A DNA stretch of 55,395 bases, from assembly GCA_001802945.1 (NCBI GenBank), contig MHAK01000127.1:1-55395 (forward strand), read 5' to 3'. Position numbers and translations under genes: made by a program. This DNA is from Ignavibacteria bacterium RIFCSPLOWO2_12_FULL_56_21. GTDB taxonomy: Bacteria; Bacteroidota; Ignavibacteria; UBA10030. Below, one piece after another: positions 28,679-36,137 of this stretch (position 1 is its first letter; every line of letters starts with the position of its first letter). Under the pieces are notes generated by a model. It saw only the letters and a list, made by a program, of their open reading frames with translations, was not told where the DNA came from and searched no databases.

Positions 28679-29224
28679 TTACTTCTTGTTGAGCTTCTTA
28701 AGGGCATCCCATCGCGTGTCGCGTATGGTCTCCGTGCAGGCACAGTCGAAGTGATTCCGATTCTTCCCGCATACGGGGCACAATCCACGGCATTCATCGC
28801 GGCACAGGAGTTTCCCCGGTACCGACAAAAGGACAAACTGGCGTACGTCATCGTCCAGGTGGATCAGTTGCGCGTCCGCCGGAATTTCTTGGATCTCCTG
28901 GCCTTCTTCATTGCCATCACCGTCGGCCAGCGTCCCTTCGGGAACGTAAAGCATGCTGTATGTCCCGTCGATGACGTGACTGAACTCGTCAAGACACCGG
29001 TCGCACACAAAGCGAGCGTTTGTCGAGAACGCAGCGTCGAGATAGAACTGTCTGCCCTGCCGGGAAAGGTCGACGTCGACGGTGATCGGACCCTGGAATT
29101 CCGCCCCGAGGCCGATGTCCGATGTTCCCGCGGTGAACGTATAGTGATGCTCGCCCTCGGCCAGACGGGCTACGCTGATGCTAAGAGTGCTCACCGGAGC
29201 GTTGTGAGAAGCCCGAAGGGCCAT
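28679..29224 (-). CDS. DUF177 (YceD-like) protein
   Basis: A 181-residue YceD/DUF177 protein. A beta-rich N-terminal half is followed by the conserved [15 protein letters not shown] and later [21 protein letters not shown], whose cysteines suggest a metal site. E. coli YceD has been linked to 23S rRNA accumulation, and the family almost always precedes rpmF, as here (26-bp gap). It is the first gene after a well-formed promoter at 29257-29285, so it probably heads the lipid operon. Confidence 0.88.
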   Translation of the reverse strand: MALRASHNAPVSTLSISVARLAEGEHHYTFTAGTSDIGLGAEFQGPITVDVDLSRQGRQFYLDAAFSTNARFVCDRCLDEFSHVIDGTYSMLYVPEGTLADGDGNEEGQEIQEIPADAQLIHLDDDVRQFVLLSVPGKLLCRDECRGLCPVCGKNRNHFDCACTETIRDTRWDALKKLNKK

Positions 29225-29256
29225 CCGTAATTCAAATTTCTCGCAAAAATCACAGC

Positions 29257-29285
29257 AATATACGGAGATTCTGCCCGTCAGTCAA
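29257..29285 (-). promoter_or_regulatory. Promoter of the DUF177-rpmF-plsX-fab operon
   Basis: On the minus strand TTGACT (29285-29280) and TATATT (29262-29257) are separated by exactly 17 bases. They lie in the 76-bp gap between DUF3276 and DUF177, about 33 bases before the DUF177 start. This is the clearest promoter in the window and matches the enterobacterial sigma-70 layout rather than the Bacteroidales type. Confidence 0.65.
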
Positions 29286-29300
29286 GGAATTCGAGTACGA

Positions 29301-29591
29301 CTACAGCGTACGCTCTTCCACTGCCGGTTGTTGTTCGGGCGGACCAACAACGAGCAGTTGTTCCCGCACATGCTGAACAGTTTCCACAAGTGCGTCGCGG
29401 AACTTGTCAAAATCCTCCTTATAGAGGAAGATCTTGTGCTTTTCATACTCCTCCTCACCCACCCTCTTGCTTTCCGTGATGGTGATATAGAAGTCCTTCT
29501 CTGATTTCGTCGACTTGACGTCGAAGAAATAGGTGCGCTTTCCTGCTCGAACGCGTTTTGTAAAGATCTCGTCCTTATACGAGTTTTCCAA
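29301..29591 (-). CDS. DUF3276 / PUR-alpha-like nucleic acid-binding protein
   Basis: A 96-residue protein with the DUF3276 core: IFTKRVRAGKRTYFFDVKST, FYITITES and KHKIFLYKEDFDKF. The family adopts the PUR repeat fold, which binds single-stranded DNA or RNA, and occurs mainly in Bacteroidota, Ignavibacteria and spirochaetes. The start is the TTG at 29591 because a GGGAGGA site lies six bases upstream. The longer reading from another TTG (29615) would place that site inside the gene. It is the last gene of the leftward group from the PHP gene. Confidence 0.85.
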   Translation of the reverse strand: MENSYKDEIFTKRVRAGKRTYFFDVKSTKSEKDFYITITESKRVGEEEYEKHKIFLYKEDFDKFRDALVETVQHVREQLLVVGPPEQQPAVEERTL

Positions 29592-29657
29592 TGTGGTTCC
29601 TCCCTGTAAGATCAAGAATCCGCGTGATTTCGGTAGATGATGAAATGTGCGGTGCTC

Positions 29658-29675
29658 GACGCGGAATGCCGCGTC
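29658..29675. other. GC-rich stem-loop between the PorZ-like gene and DUF3276
   Basis: GACGCGG (29658-29664) and CCGCGTC (29669-29675) form a perfect 7-bp stem with a 4-base loop in the 123-bp gap. Transcribed leftward it is not followed by a U-run, so it is more likely an mRNA stabiliser, processing site or weak attenuator than a terminator. Confidence 0.4.
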
Positions 29676-29714
29676 TTTCCACGCTGATCATCCTGGTAGA
29701 ATGTCCTTCTGTCG

Positions 29715-32000
29715 TCACCTCCTTATCACTGCGACCTTGCCGGTCGTCACTTGTTCGCCGTTGTCGGAAAATGCCACGATCAAATACGTCCCACTCGACA
29801 CCAGATCGCCGGATGCGTTCCGCCCATCCCAAAAGGCCCGCCCGCCCCCCTGGGCCGCAAACTCGGCGACAAGAACTCCGTTCACTTGGAGGATCTTGAT
29901 CGTCGCGTTGGGCACGAGATTTCGAATGGTCAACGGATCCGTGGACGGAAGAACGAACGGACTTGGCCCGAGTGCAAGCCGTTCAAGCGTTCGCGAAGTC
30001 TGTACTGCCGCAATGCTCAAGACATTGAGACCCATTTCGGTCCCGAAGTACGCAATACCGTTCTTGTGATCGATGGCGATCGACCGCACATCGTTGGCCA
30101 ACAACTTGCCGTTTGTGTTGGCCACGGTATATTGGTCCAACAATTGGGCGCCATCAGGACTGACGACAAACACGCCCTCCTTTGTCCCTGCCCACTTATT
30201 GTTCAACGCGTCCACGGCGATCGTTTGAATCGTTTGTTCGCGCAGGGGAAATGAAGTGCTTCGCCGTATGCGGGGGTCGGAGGGTTCATTGAAGATCGTC
30301 ACGCCAAGGTCGGTCCCGACCCACACGTCACCTTCAAGATCAACGGCGATCGAAAGAACGATGTTGTCCGAAAGACCGGTCGACTGGGAAACATGGCCCC
30401 ATCCTCCAGTTCCCTGAGTGCCGGGGAGGGTCATGTTTTCGTTGAAATAATAGAGTCCAGTCGCACTTTTCTTCATGGACTCGGAATTCGCCAGCCACTT
30501 CGTTCCAAACCGGTCGATGGCGACCGACGTGAACCGACTTTCTCCACTCGTGTAGCCGTTCTGAAAGTAGGTGAACGTCGTGTCGTCGTCCAAACGGGAA
30601 AGCATCCTCGAAGTCGTCAAATAGCTGGCGAACCAGAGTCGTCCGTCGAGGTCCGCCACGACCGAGCCCGTTACAGTGAACAACGGCGATCCTGCCCCCG
30701 TCGTACCGAGAGCGGGTATCGACTGCGTATCGATCTTCCGAACGATCGAATCGGCAACGATCTTGACCGCTCCATCTCCCCATGAGCTTACCCACACACT
30801 GCCGTCGTGAATGATGCTTATTTTGTAGTAGTCATTGCCAATTAGTACGGGATGTGTCGCTGCCGTGAAATCCCGCCAGCGTTTTCCTTCGTCCTCCGAT
30901 GGATTGAAGCGCTTGAAACCCCGGCCGCCGTTATCGATACCCGTCGCCGCCCACACAGTCCCGCCATCGTCCACGCCGAGGCTCAGGAATTGGTTGGAAA
31001 GCGGACCGTTCGGTTGAACTGTTCGCCAACCGCTCCCATCATACCAGGCTGCTCCTGCCGACGTCGTTGTCAGCCACACCGTTCCGGTTGACTTGTCGCG
31101 GGCCATATCCTCGGATTGAAATGCCGATGTTGCTGGCAGCGACGTCCTTGAGCCAAAAACGGAACCGATCTCGGAAACGACGACGGACCCGGATTCGACG
31201 GAAAGCACGGATACACCCGACTGATGTTTGATGATCCGCTTGATACTTGCACCGTTGAACGAGATATGCGGTGCGAAGGCTCCGGCCGAACGAATCACCA
31301 AGCCTCCCAACGTACCGACAAGCAAGGTGTCGTCCGCGGCTTCCAGCGATCGCACATCATTCGAAGGAAGTCCTTCAGATGTGTCGTATATGGTCCAAGA
31401 GGACGGAGCGGATAGATTCACCGCGTGGAGGGAGGCGGCGGCCATGCCTAAAGACGTTGCCACCCAAACAGTATCCGCCGCAACGACAACGTCCCTCACG
31501 TCCGGTGAGGTGACGAACCCGAAATTTGCAAACGTGTCTCCAAACTCCCAACGCGATGTTCGAAAAACCAGAACGCCAAATGAAGACACAACGAAAACAG
31601 TGTCGCCGTGCGTCCTGAACCGCTGGATCCGTCTCTGGATCTTGTTGGAAAGTCGTATATCGTCGATCAGAAGCCATCGGCCCGCGGCCGAATCGTAGAC
31701 GTTTACAGCGCCGTCCGAAGCGCCCACCCACGTCCTCCCTCGTGTGTCGAGGCCGACCGCAGTCAGGTCGTTCGTCGTCAGACCGTTGGTATTCGTTGCA
31801 CGCTCAAATGTTTCGGTTCCCCACCGGAAGGAAAACATCCCCCCCCCTGTAGCGGCCAGAACTGTCCCTGAGCGGACAGCGATCGACCTGACGGACGTCA
31901 TTGCGGTATAGCTTTCCCATGCGCCGATCCCCGGCGCCTGGGCGTAGAGGGACTGTATCCCCCCCGCCGCGAGCAGTACCATTGTTGCGCGTCGAATCAT
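29715..32000 (-). CDS. PorZ-like two-component-regulator-type propeller protein with FlgD/T9SS-like C-terminus
   Basis: A 761-residue secreted protein. Residues 1-21 are a signal peptide (LLAAGGIQSLYAQ). The body is a series of propeller blades of the two-component-regulator type with recurrent short motifs such as GTVLAATGGGMFSF, DDTLLVGTLGGLVI, GTVWAATG, GDVWVGTDLGVTIF and NKWAGTKEGVFVV. The last 80 residues are an Ig-like FlgD or type IX sorting-like domain (FWDGRNASGDLVSSGTYLI, ending TGKVAVIRR). This layout is that of PorZ, a cell-surface component of the type IX secretion system; a generic T9SS cargo is the alternative. The start overlaps the ribH stop by four bases. Confidence 0.75.
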   Translation of the reverse strand: MIRRATMVLLAAGGIQSLYAQAPGIGAWESYTAMTSVRSIAVRSGTVLAATGGGMFSFRWGTETFERATNTNGLTTNDLTAVGLDTRGRTWVGASDGAVNVYDSAAGRWLLIDDIRLSNKIQRRIQRFRTHGDTVFVVSSFGVLVFRTSRWEFGDTFANFGFVTSPDVRDVVVAADTVWVATSLGMAAASLHAVNLSAPSSWTIYDTSEGLPSNDVRSLEAADDTLLVGTLGGLVIRSAGAFAPHISFNGASIKRIIKHQSGVSVLSVESGSVVVSEIGSVFGSRTSLPATSAFQSEDMARDKSTGTVWLTTTSAGAAWYDGSGWRTVQPNGPLSNQFLSLGVDDGGTVWAATGIDNGGRGFKRFNPSEDEGKRWRDFTAATHPVLIGNDYYKISIIHDGSVWVSSWGDGAVKIVADSIVRKIDTQSIPALGTTGAGSPLFTVTGSVVADLDGRLWFASYLTTSRMLSRLDDDTTFTYFQNGYTSGESRFTSVAIDRFGTKWLANSESMKKSATGLYYFNENMTLPGTQGTGGWGHVSQSTGLSDNIVLSIAVDLEGDVWVGTDLGVTIFNEPSDPRIRRSTSFPLREQTIQTIAVDALNNKWAGTKEGVFVVSPDGAQLLDQYTVANTNGKLLANDVRSIAIDHKNGIAYFGTEMGLNVLSIAAVQTSRTLERLALGPSPFVLPSTDPLTIRNLVPNATIKILQVNGVLVAEFAAQGGGRAFWDGRNASGDLVSSGTYLIVAFSDNGEQVTTGKVAVIRR

Positions 32001-32482
32001 CGTCGGCGCCGCCGTGTCTTAAAGATGTGAGCCATGTCTATCGCTGTCGCTGCGGCATCCCATCCCTTGTTTCCGTGGCTTCCGCCAGCGCGATCGAGCG
32101 CCTGTTGTTCATTGTCGGTCGTCACCACGCCAAAGACAACGGGAAGACCTCTCGTTAGCGCGACGTGCTGTATTCCTCGCGCAGCTTCGGATGCAACAAA
32201 CTCGAAATGGGGCGTTTCGCCTCTGATCACCGCTCCCAGGCACATGATCGCATCCCATCGTCCGTTCCGCGCCAGCAGGTCTGCTGCCTGCGGAAGTTCG
32301 AACGCCCCGGGCACCCAAAGGACGTCGCCGACAACGATCTTCGATCCATGACGACGAAGGCAAGCGATGGCGCCGTCGACAAGCCTTGAGGAGACATCCC
32401 TGTTGAACTTGCTGGCGACGACAGCGATACGTAATGAGGCTGCCGACAGGGGCAGGGTGGTAGGAGTGGAGGTCTGATTCAC
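31997..32482 (-). CDS. ribH: 6,7-dimethyl-8-ribityllumazine synthase
   Basis: RibH (161 residues) condenses 3,4-dihydroxy-2-butanone-4-phosphate with the aminouracil to form the lumazine precursor of riboflavin. Visible are RIAVVASKFNRDVSSRLVDGA, VPGAFELPQAA, CLGAVIRGETPHFEFVASEA and GLPVVFGVVTTDNEQQALDRAG, all standard. Other rib genes are not present, and no FMN riboswitch can exist since the gene overlaps both neighbours by four bases. Confidence 0.96.
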   Translation of the reverse strand: MNQTSTPTTLPLSAASLRIAVVASKFNRDVSSRLVDGAIACLRRHGSKIVVGDVLWVPGAFELPQAADLLARNGRWDAIMCLGAVIRGETPHFEFVASEAARGIQHVALTRGLPVVFGVVTTDNEQQALDRAGGSHGNKGWDAAATAIDMAHIFKTRRRRR

Positions 32483-33360
32483 CGTGGTGCGCGAAAGCAG
32501 CGACGGCGCATTTCTTCGACGACGTGCATGGGCACCCCGTACGAGCCGAATGCGCCGTTGTCATTCTTCTTACCGCCGTGAAAATCGGATCCTCCGCTCG
32601 TCAGGAGGAAGTATTGACTCGCCAAACGCCTGTAGTGCTCCTGCATCGAGGGTGAATGTGACGGATGGATGACTTCAATGCCGTCGAGGCCCACCCGGAT
32701 CAGTTCCAGAAGATCGGCTTCAGTCGTTGACCGGCCCGGGTGCGCAAAGAACGACAGGCCTCCGGCTTGGGCGACAAGTTGTACCGCCTCTTCCGGACTC
32801 ACCTGATATTTCTTTTCATACGCCGGAGCTCCAAAGCCGATGTACTTCTCGAACGCTTCGCCGTACGTACCAGTCATGCCCCCTTCCACAAGCGCACTGG
32901 CAATGTGGGGACGACCGACGGAACCGATGCCCGCCTGATCAAGGACTGCGTCGAGCGACAACGGAATGTTGATCTGATTGAGTTTGCGAACAATTCGCTC
33001 GGCACGCTTCAAGCGTTCCCGGCGAAAGAATTCAAGGTATTCTAGGAGGCGGGCATTGGAAGGTTCAAAGAGGTACGCGAGAATGTGGACATCCTTCTCG
33101 CCGAGAGTTGCGCTGAGTTCCAGGCCTGCGATCACATCGACGCCCAGCGACTGACCGCATTCGACCGCATCGGTAAGTGCGCCGACGTTGTCGTGGTCCG
33201 TGATCGCAATGGCCGCTAGACCGGCAGCCTTGGCCTTTCGCACGAGATGTTCCGGCGACAAGGCGCCGTCGGAATATATCGTATGCGTGTGCAGGTCCGC
33301 GCGCCCCTGCGCTTCCTGCACGCGTTCTGCCCGCGTCTCCTGCTCCTCCATCTCATCCAT
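32479..33360 (-). CDS. PHP-domain phosphoesterase
   Basis: A 293-residue PHP protein with the metal-binding ADLHTHTIYSDGALSPEHLV (about 21-40), ITDHDNVGAL, GRPHIASALVEGG, FFAHPGR and GSDFHGG motifs in the normal order. The family includes RNase AM/3',5'-nucleotide bisphosphatase (YciV), which trims RNA 5' ends and hydrolyses pAp. The first 20 residues are charged and poorly conserved. The stop overlaps the ribH start, and crp-like is 51 bp upstream. Confidence 0.88.
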   Translation of the reverse strand: MDEMEEQETRAERVQEAQGRADLHTHTIYSDGALSPEHLVRKAKAAGLAAIAITDHDNVGALTDAVECGQSLGVDVIAGLELSATLGEKDVHILAYLFEPSNARLLEYLEFFRRERLKRAERIVRKLNQINIPLSLDAVLDQAGIGSVGRPHIASALVEGGMTGTYGEAFEKYIGFGAPAYEKKYQVSPEEAVQLVAQAGGLSFFAHPGRSTTEADLLELIRVGLDGIEVIHPSHSPSMQEHYRRLASQYFLLTSGGSDFHGGKKNDNGAFGSYGVPMHVVEEMRRRCFRAPR

Positions 33361-33411
33361 GACTCGGCGTTCGGTCTGATTGTCCCGTGCTAAGCTCGCA
33401 CTGCGGGCGGT

Positions 33412-34098
33412 CTATAAATGCTGTTTTCGAAATCCTTCAAAATCATTGATGAAGAGCTTATTGCCCTTCAACTGCACCTGTCCGTCCCGAATGAATTGGT
33501 GAAGCATTCGGGAGACGGTCTCGCGCGACGTCCCAGCCATATTGGCGATATCTTGCTGAAGCGGAAGGTCCTCGATCTCAACCTTCCCTTTGCGGAACAC
33601 CCCGAGATCATCCGCCAGCATCAGCAGAACATTCGCAACTCGTCCCGCAGCATCCTTCAATGAAAGGCTCTTGATCTGCATGTCGGCTTTGCGGAGCCGC
33701 ATCGCAAGTTCGGCCAGAAGCGCGATCGCAACGGATGGATATTCGTGCAACAGCTCAAGAAAATCCCTCCGGTGGATCATGAACAGCTCGGCCTTGACCG
33801 TTGCAACGACACTGGCCGACCTCGCCATGCCGTCTAGAAGCGACATTTCGCCGAAAAATTCTCCCGGACCGAACATTGACAGAATAACTTCCTTTCCATC
33901 CTCATCCATCCGGACAACTTTGACCTTCCCAGCGACGATCACAAACAACGCCGCGCCGCTTTCCTGCTCGAGGACGACGATGTTGCCTTTCTTGTATTTC
34001 TGACGGGTGCCGAGCTTCGCTATTCGTTGAAGATCTTTGTCTTCAAGCTCCGCAAAAATCGGAACATTCCTCAGAAATCCGATCTCGTCCGATGCCAT
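33412..34098 (-). CDS. Crp/Fnr-family transcription regulator
   Basis: A 228-residue regulator. The N-terminal cyclic-nucleotide-binding domain has GPGEFFGEMSLLDGMARSASVVAT; the long dimer helix follows; the C-terminal winged helix has DIANMAGTSRETVSRMLHQF. There is no N-terminal cysteine cluster, so it is not an iron-sulfur Fnr. The FGEMSLLD...RSASV box resembles Crp's ligand pocket, but ligand identity cannot be decided. A TTGCTT-N17-TATATT promoter and a 14-bp palindrome precede it, consistent with autoregulation. Confidence 0.92.
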   Translation of the reverse strand: MASDEIGFLRNVPIFAELEDKDLQRIAKLGTRQKYKKGNIVVLEQESGAALFVIVAGKVKVVRMDEDGKEVILSMFGPGEFFGEMSLLDGMARSASVVATVKAELFMIHRRDFLELLHEYPSVAIALLAELAMRLRKADMQIKSLSLKDAAGRVANVLLMLADDLGVFRKGKVEIEDLPLQQDIANMAGTSRETVSRMLHQFIRDGQVQLKGNKLFINDFEGFRKQHL

Positions 34099-34146
34099 TG
34101 GTAGGTCCGATGGTTGTTTCTAGATGGCGAAAACAGTCCGCGTATT

Positions 34147-34160
34147 CGCCAATGTTGGCG
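34147..34160. promoter_or_regulatory. Palindromic operator at the crp-like transcription start
   Basis: CGCCAA-TG-TTGGCG is a 14-bp inverted repeat beginning just past the -10 element of the crp-like promoter, where a bound regulator would block initiation. It is neither the Crp (TGTGA-N6-TCACA) nor the Fnr (TTGAT-N4-ATCAA) consensus. Confidence 0.4.
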
Positions 34161-34162
34161 CT

Positions 34163-34191
34163 AATATATCCTAGGGTGTGATGAGAAGCAA
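34163..34191 (-). promoter_or_regulatory. Promoter of the crp-like gene
   Basis: On the minus strand TTGCTT (34191-34186) and TATATT (34168-34163) have a 17-base spacer, about 65 bases upstream of the crp-like ATG and just past the end of the PEGA gene. Confidence 0.5.
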
Positions 34192-34200
34192 GGAAAGCGA

Positions 34201-34977
34201 CTATTTTGCCATCAAGAAGTAGGCAAACGCAGCAAAACTTATCTGGGTTGTCAGAGTTGCGACTGCCGATAATCGGTCATACAACCTGACATCTTTGAGC
34301 GCCTGCGGGTCCAATGTCTGCCGATACGTGCTATATGCTCTGTTGGCGCGATCCTTAGAGTATGCGGAAATCACGCCGGCGACCACCATCGCCGCCCCCG
34401 ACACCAACACCCCTTTGCCGTCACGGATGGTCATCGGTCCCTCACCTTCCAGAACATCCGGCATCTCTTGCCGCCCCGCTGCCAATTCCAGCCGCACGAG
34501 AACCAGCAGCGTGCTGTCAGGACGTACACCGACAACCGCCGGTCGATAGCCGGATCTCTCAAAGGACAGTGTCTGCCACGCCGGCTCTCCGATGAACGGA
34601 ATCCGAAATGGAGTCCTGCCAAGCAGGCCGACATCGCCGTAGACAGCCGCATCTGAAGGAATGGAAATGACAACGAGTTCATCGTGGGGTGTCATGTCGA
34701 TGGAACGCATCTCGCCGGCGGTCACCGTAATCGTGTCAACGGCTCTGGCGGCAATCCACCGATATCGGTCCGGCGCCAATACTTCGATAATGTGTTTGCC
34801 CGGAATGACCACGAAGGAAGCGACCGGCGTCGTGCCTGCAAGCGAGCCGTCGATGAAGACGACAAGCCCTTCGGGAACGGACGTCACCCGCAGGGTCGCA
34901 GATGAATCCTGAGGTGCACACCATGCACCGGGGACAACGCACAAAGCGAATATTGCCGACACAGCCCGGCGTTTCAC
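34201..34977 (-). CDS. PEGA-domain envelope protein
   Basis: A 258-residue protein starting at GTG with a cleavable-type signal (about 1-21, ending GAWCA). A PEGA domain follows: TLRVTSVPEGLVVFIDGSLAGTTP near residue 27. A second PEGA-like repeat begins at VVISIPSDAAVYGDVGLLGRTPF, and a C-terminal helical segment ends with a hydrophobic stretch. PEGA domains are small surface-exposed beta modules of unclear function. The GTG overlaps the stop of the PQQ-propeller gene (GTGA) and has GGGGGGA upstream. Confidence 0.8.
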   Translation of the reverse strand: MKRRAVSAIFALCVVPGAWCAPQDSSATLRVTSVPEGLVVFIDGSLAGTTPVASFVVIPGKHIIEVLAPDRYRWIAARAVDTITVTAGEMRSIDMTPHDELVVISIPSDAAVYGDVGLLGRTPFRIPFIGEPAWQTLSFERSGYRPAVVGVRPDSTLLVLVRLELAAGRQEMPDVLEGEGPMTIRDGKGVLVSGAAMVVAGVISAYSKDRANRAYSTYRQTLDPQALKDVRLYDRLSAVATLTTQISFAAFAYFLMAK

Positions 34978-36137
34978 GTTCCCCCCTTCGCCGACTGGTA
35001 TGCGGCTACGGTCTTGTCTTCGTATGTGAGAAGAAGGATGTCTCCCCAAACCACGGGAGAAACTTTGACCCGGCCGGCAAGCGGGATACTCCACATCTCC
35101 GCCCCCGTCCTACGGTCCAGTCCCCGCACATGCCTGTCGAGCGAACCGAACACGACGAAGTCTCCGCACACGAGCGGAGCTGCGTTGACAACGCTCGGCG
35201 CGCGGACCCTCCAGCGCACCGCGCCGGTTCCCGTGTCGACCGCCATGATCGTTCCCCCGGACGTGGAGACAATAAATCTATCGTCGTCGTGCGCCGCGGA
35301 CGCATACACGGGCTCATGAGAATCGATCTTCCATCGGACCTGGCCGGTGAATGCGTCGCAGCACATGACCGTGCCTTTGATATCGCCCGCCACCACAAGC
35401 GCGCCTGCAACGACCGGAGAGGAGAAGATGCTTGCCGTCATGGCACGACTCCATTGTTGTATACCGGTCGCGGAATCCAGCGCATACAGGATCCCGTCGT
35501 CGCTTCCACAGATGACCAGCCTCCCGGCGAGGGCAGGGGAGGATCGCATCGGTTTTCGATCGCGATCGCTCCTGGGAGAGAATCGCCACAATTCCTCCCC
35601 TGTCTCCCTCTCCAGACACACAATGCGTCCCTCGACCGTAGAGACGAACACTCGAGACCCGACGACCAAGGGTGAAGATTCGATCGGTCCGAGTACGGCC
35701 GACCACACCTTTCTGCTTGAACGAACGTCGAGAGAAATCAACGACGCGTTGGTTGAAGAGACAGGGATCACCGCAGAAGTACCGACCAGCGACGGAGTAC
35801 CGCTGACCGGTCCGCCGACGCTCTCGTATCCCAGTCGCTTACCCGTGCGCAGATCGATGGCCTGTACTTCGCCGTGCAGCGTCGCCACGAGCACAACGCT
35901 GTCGCGCACCAGCGGCTGAGCAACGATGCCGCCTTGGGCATTGTATTCCCACATCAGTCGGAACGGCGCACGGATGTCCGCCGAACTGTTGTTTGCGTGT
36001 CCAGGCCCTCCACCCAATGAGGTCCAGTCCCTTGCGGCCGTCCGGAACGACCCGTCAAGACGCAATCCGACGCACCCGGACACACCGGCAGACAGGAGAA
36101 GGGCACATACTGCGGACAGTCTCATCAAAAGTCCCAT
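34974..36137 (-). CDS. PQQ-like beta-propeller lipoprotein (BamB-like)
   Basis: A 387-residue protein with a lipoprotein signal: a hydrophobic stretch ending VSGC near residues 19-22. The rest is a propeller of PQQ-type blades, each with motifs such as GEVQAIDLRTGK, GRIVCLERETGEELWRFSP, GILYALDSATGIQQWS, GTVMCCDAFTGQVRWK and GGTIMAVDTGTGAVRWR. BamB, a lipoprotein of the outer membrane protein assembly machine, has this architecture, and the gene directly follows one for a barrel protein. The ATG at 36125 (TGATG overlap with the upstream stop) is an alternative start four codons downstream. Confidence 0.82.
   Translation of the reverse strand: MGLLMRLSAVCALLLSAGVSGCVGLRLDGSFRTAARDWTSLGGGPGHANNSSADIRAPFRLMWEYNAQGGIVAQPLVRDSVVLVATLHGEVQAIDLRTGKRLGYESVGGPVSGTPSLVGTSAVIPVSSTNASLISLDVRSSRKVWSAVLGPIESSPLVVGSRVFVSTVEGRIVCLERETGEELWRFSPRSDRDRKPMRSSPALAGRLVICGSDDGILYALDSATGIQQWSRAMTASIFSSPVVAGALVVAGDIKGTVMCCDAFTGQVRWKIDSHEPVYASAAHDDDRFIVSTSGGTIMAVDTGTGAVRWRVRAPSVVNAAPLVCGDFVVFGSLDRHVRGLDRRTGAEMWSIPLAGRVKVSPVVWGDILLLTYEDKTVAAYQSAKGGT

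Noticed and set aside
29715-32000. Proof of a working type IX secretion system
   Set aside because: One PorZ-like gene is not enough; no PorK/L/M/N or SprA homologue is in the window, so the label is kept as PorZ-like only.
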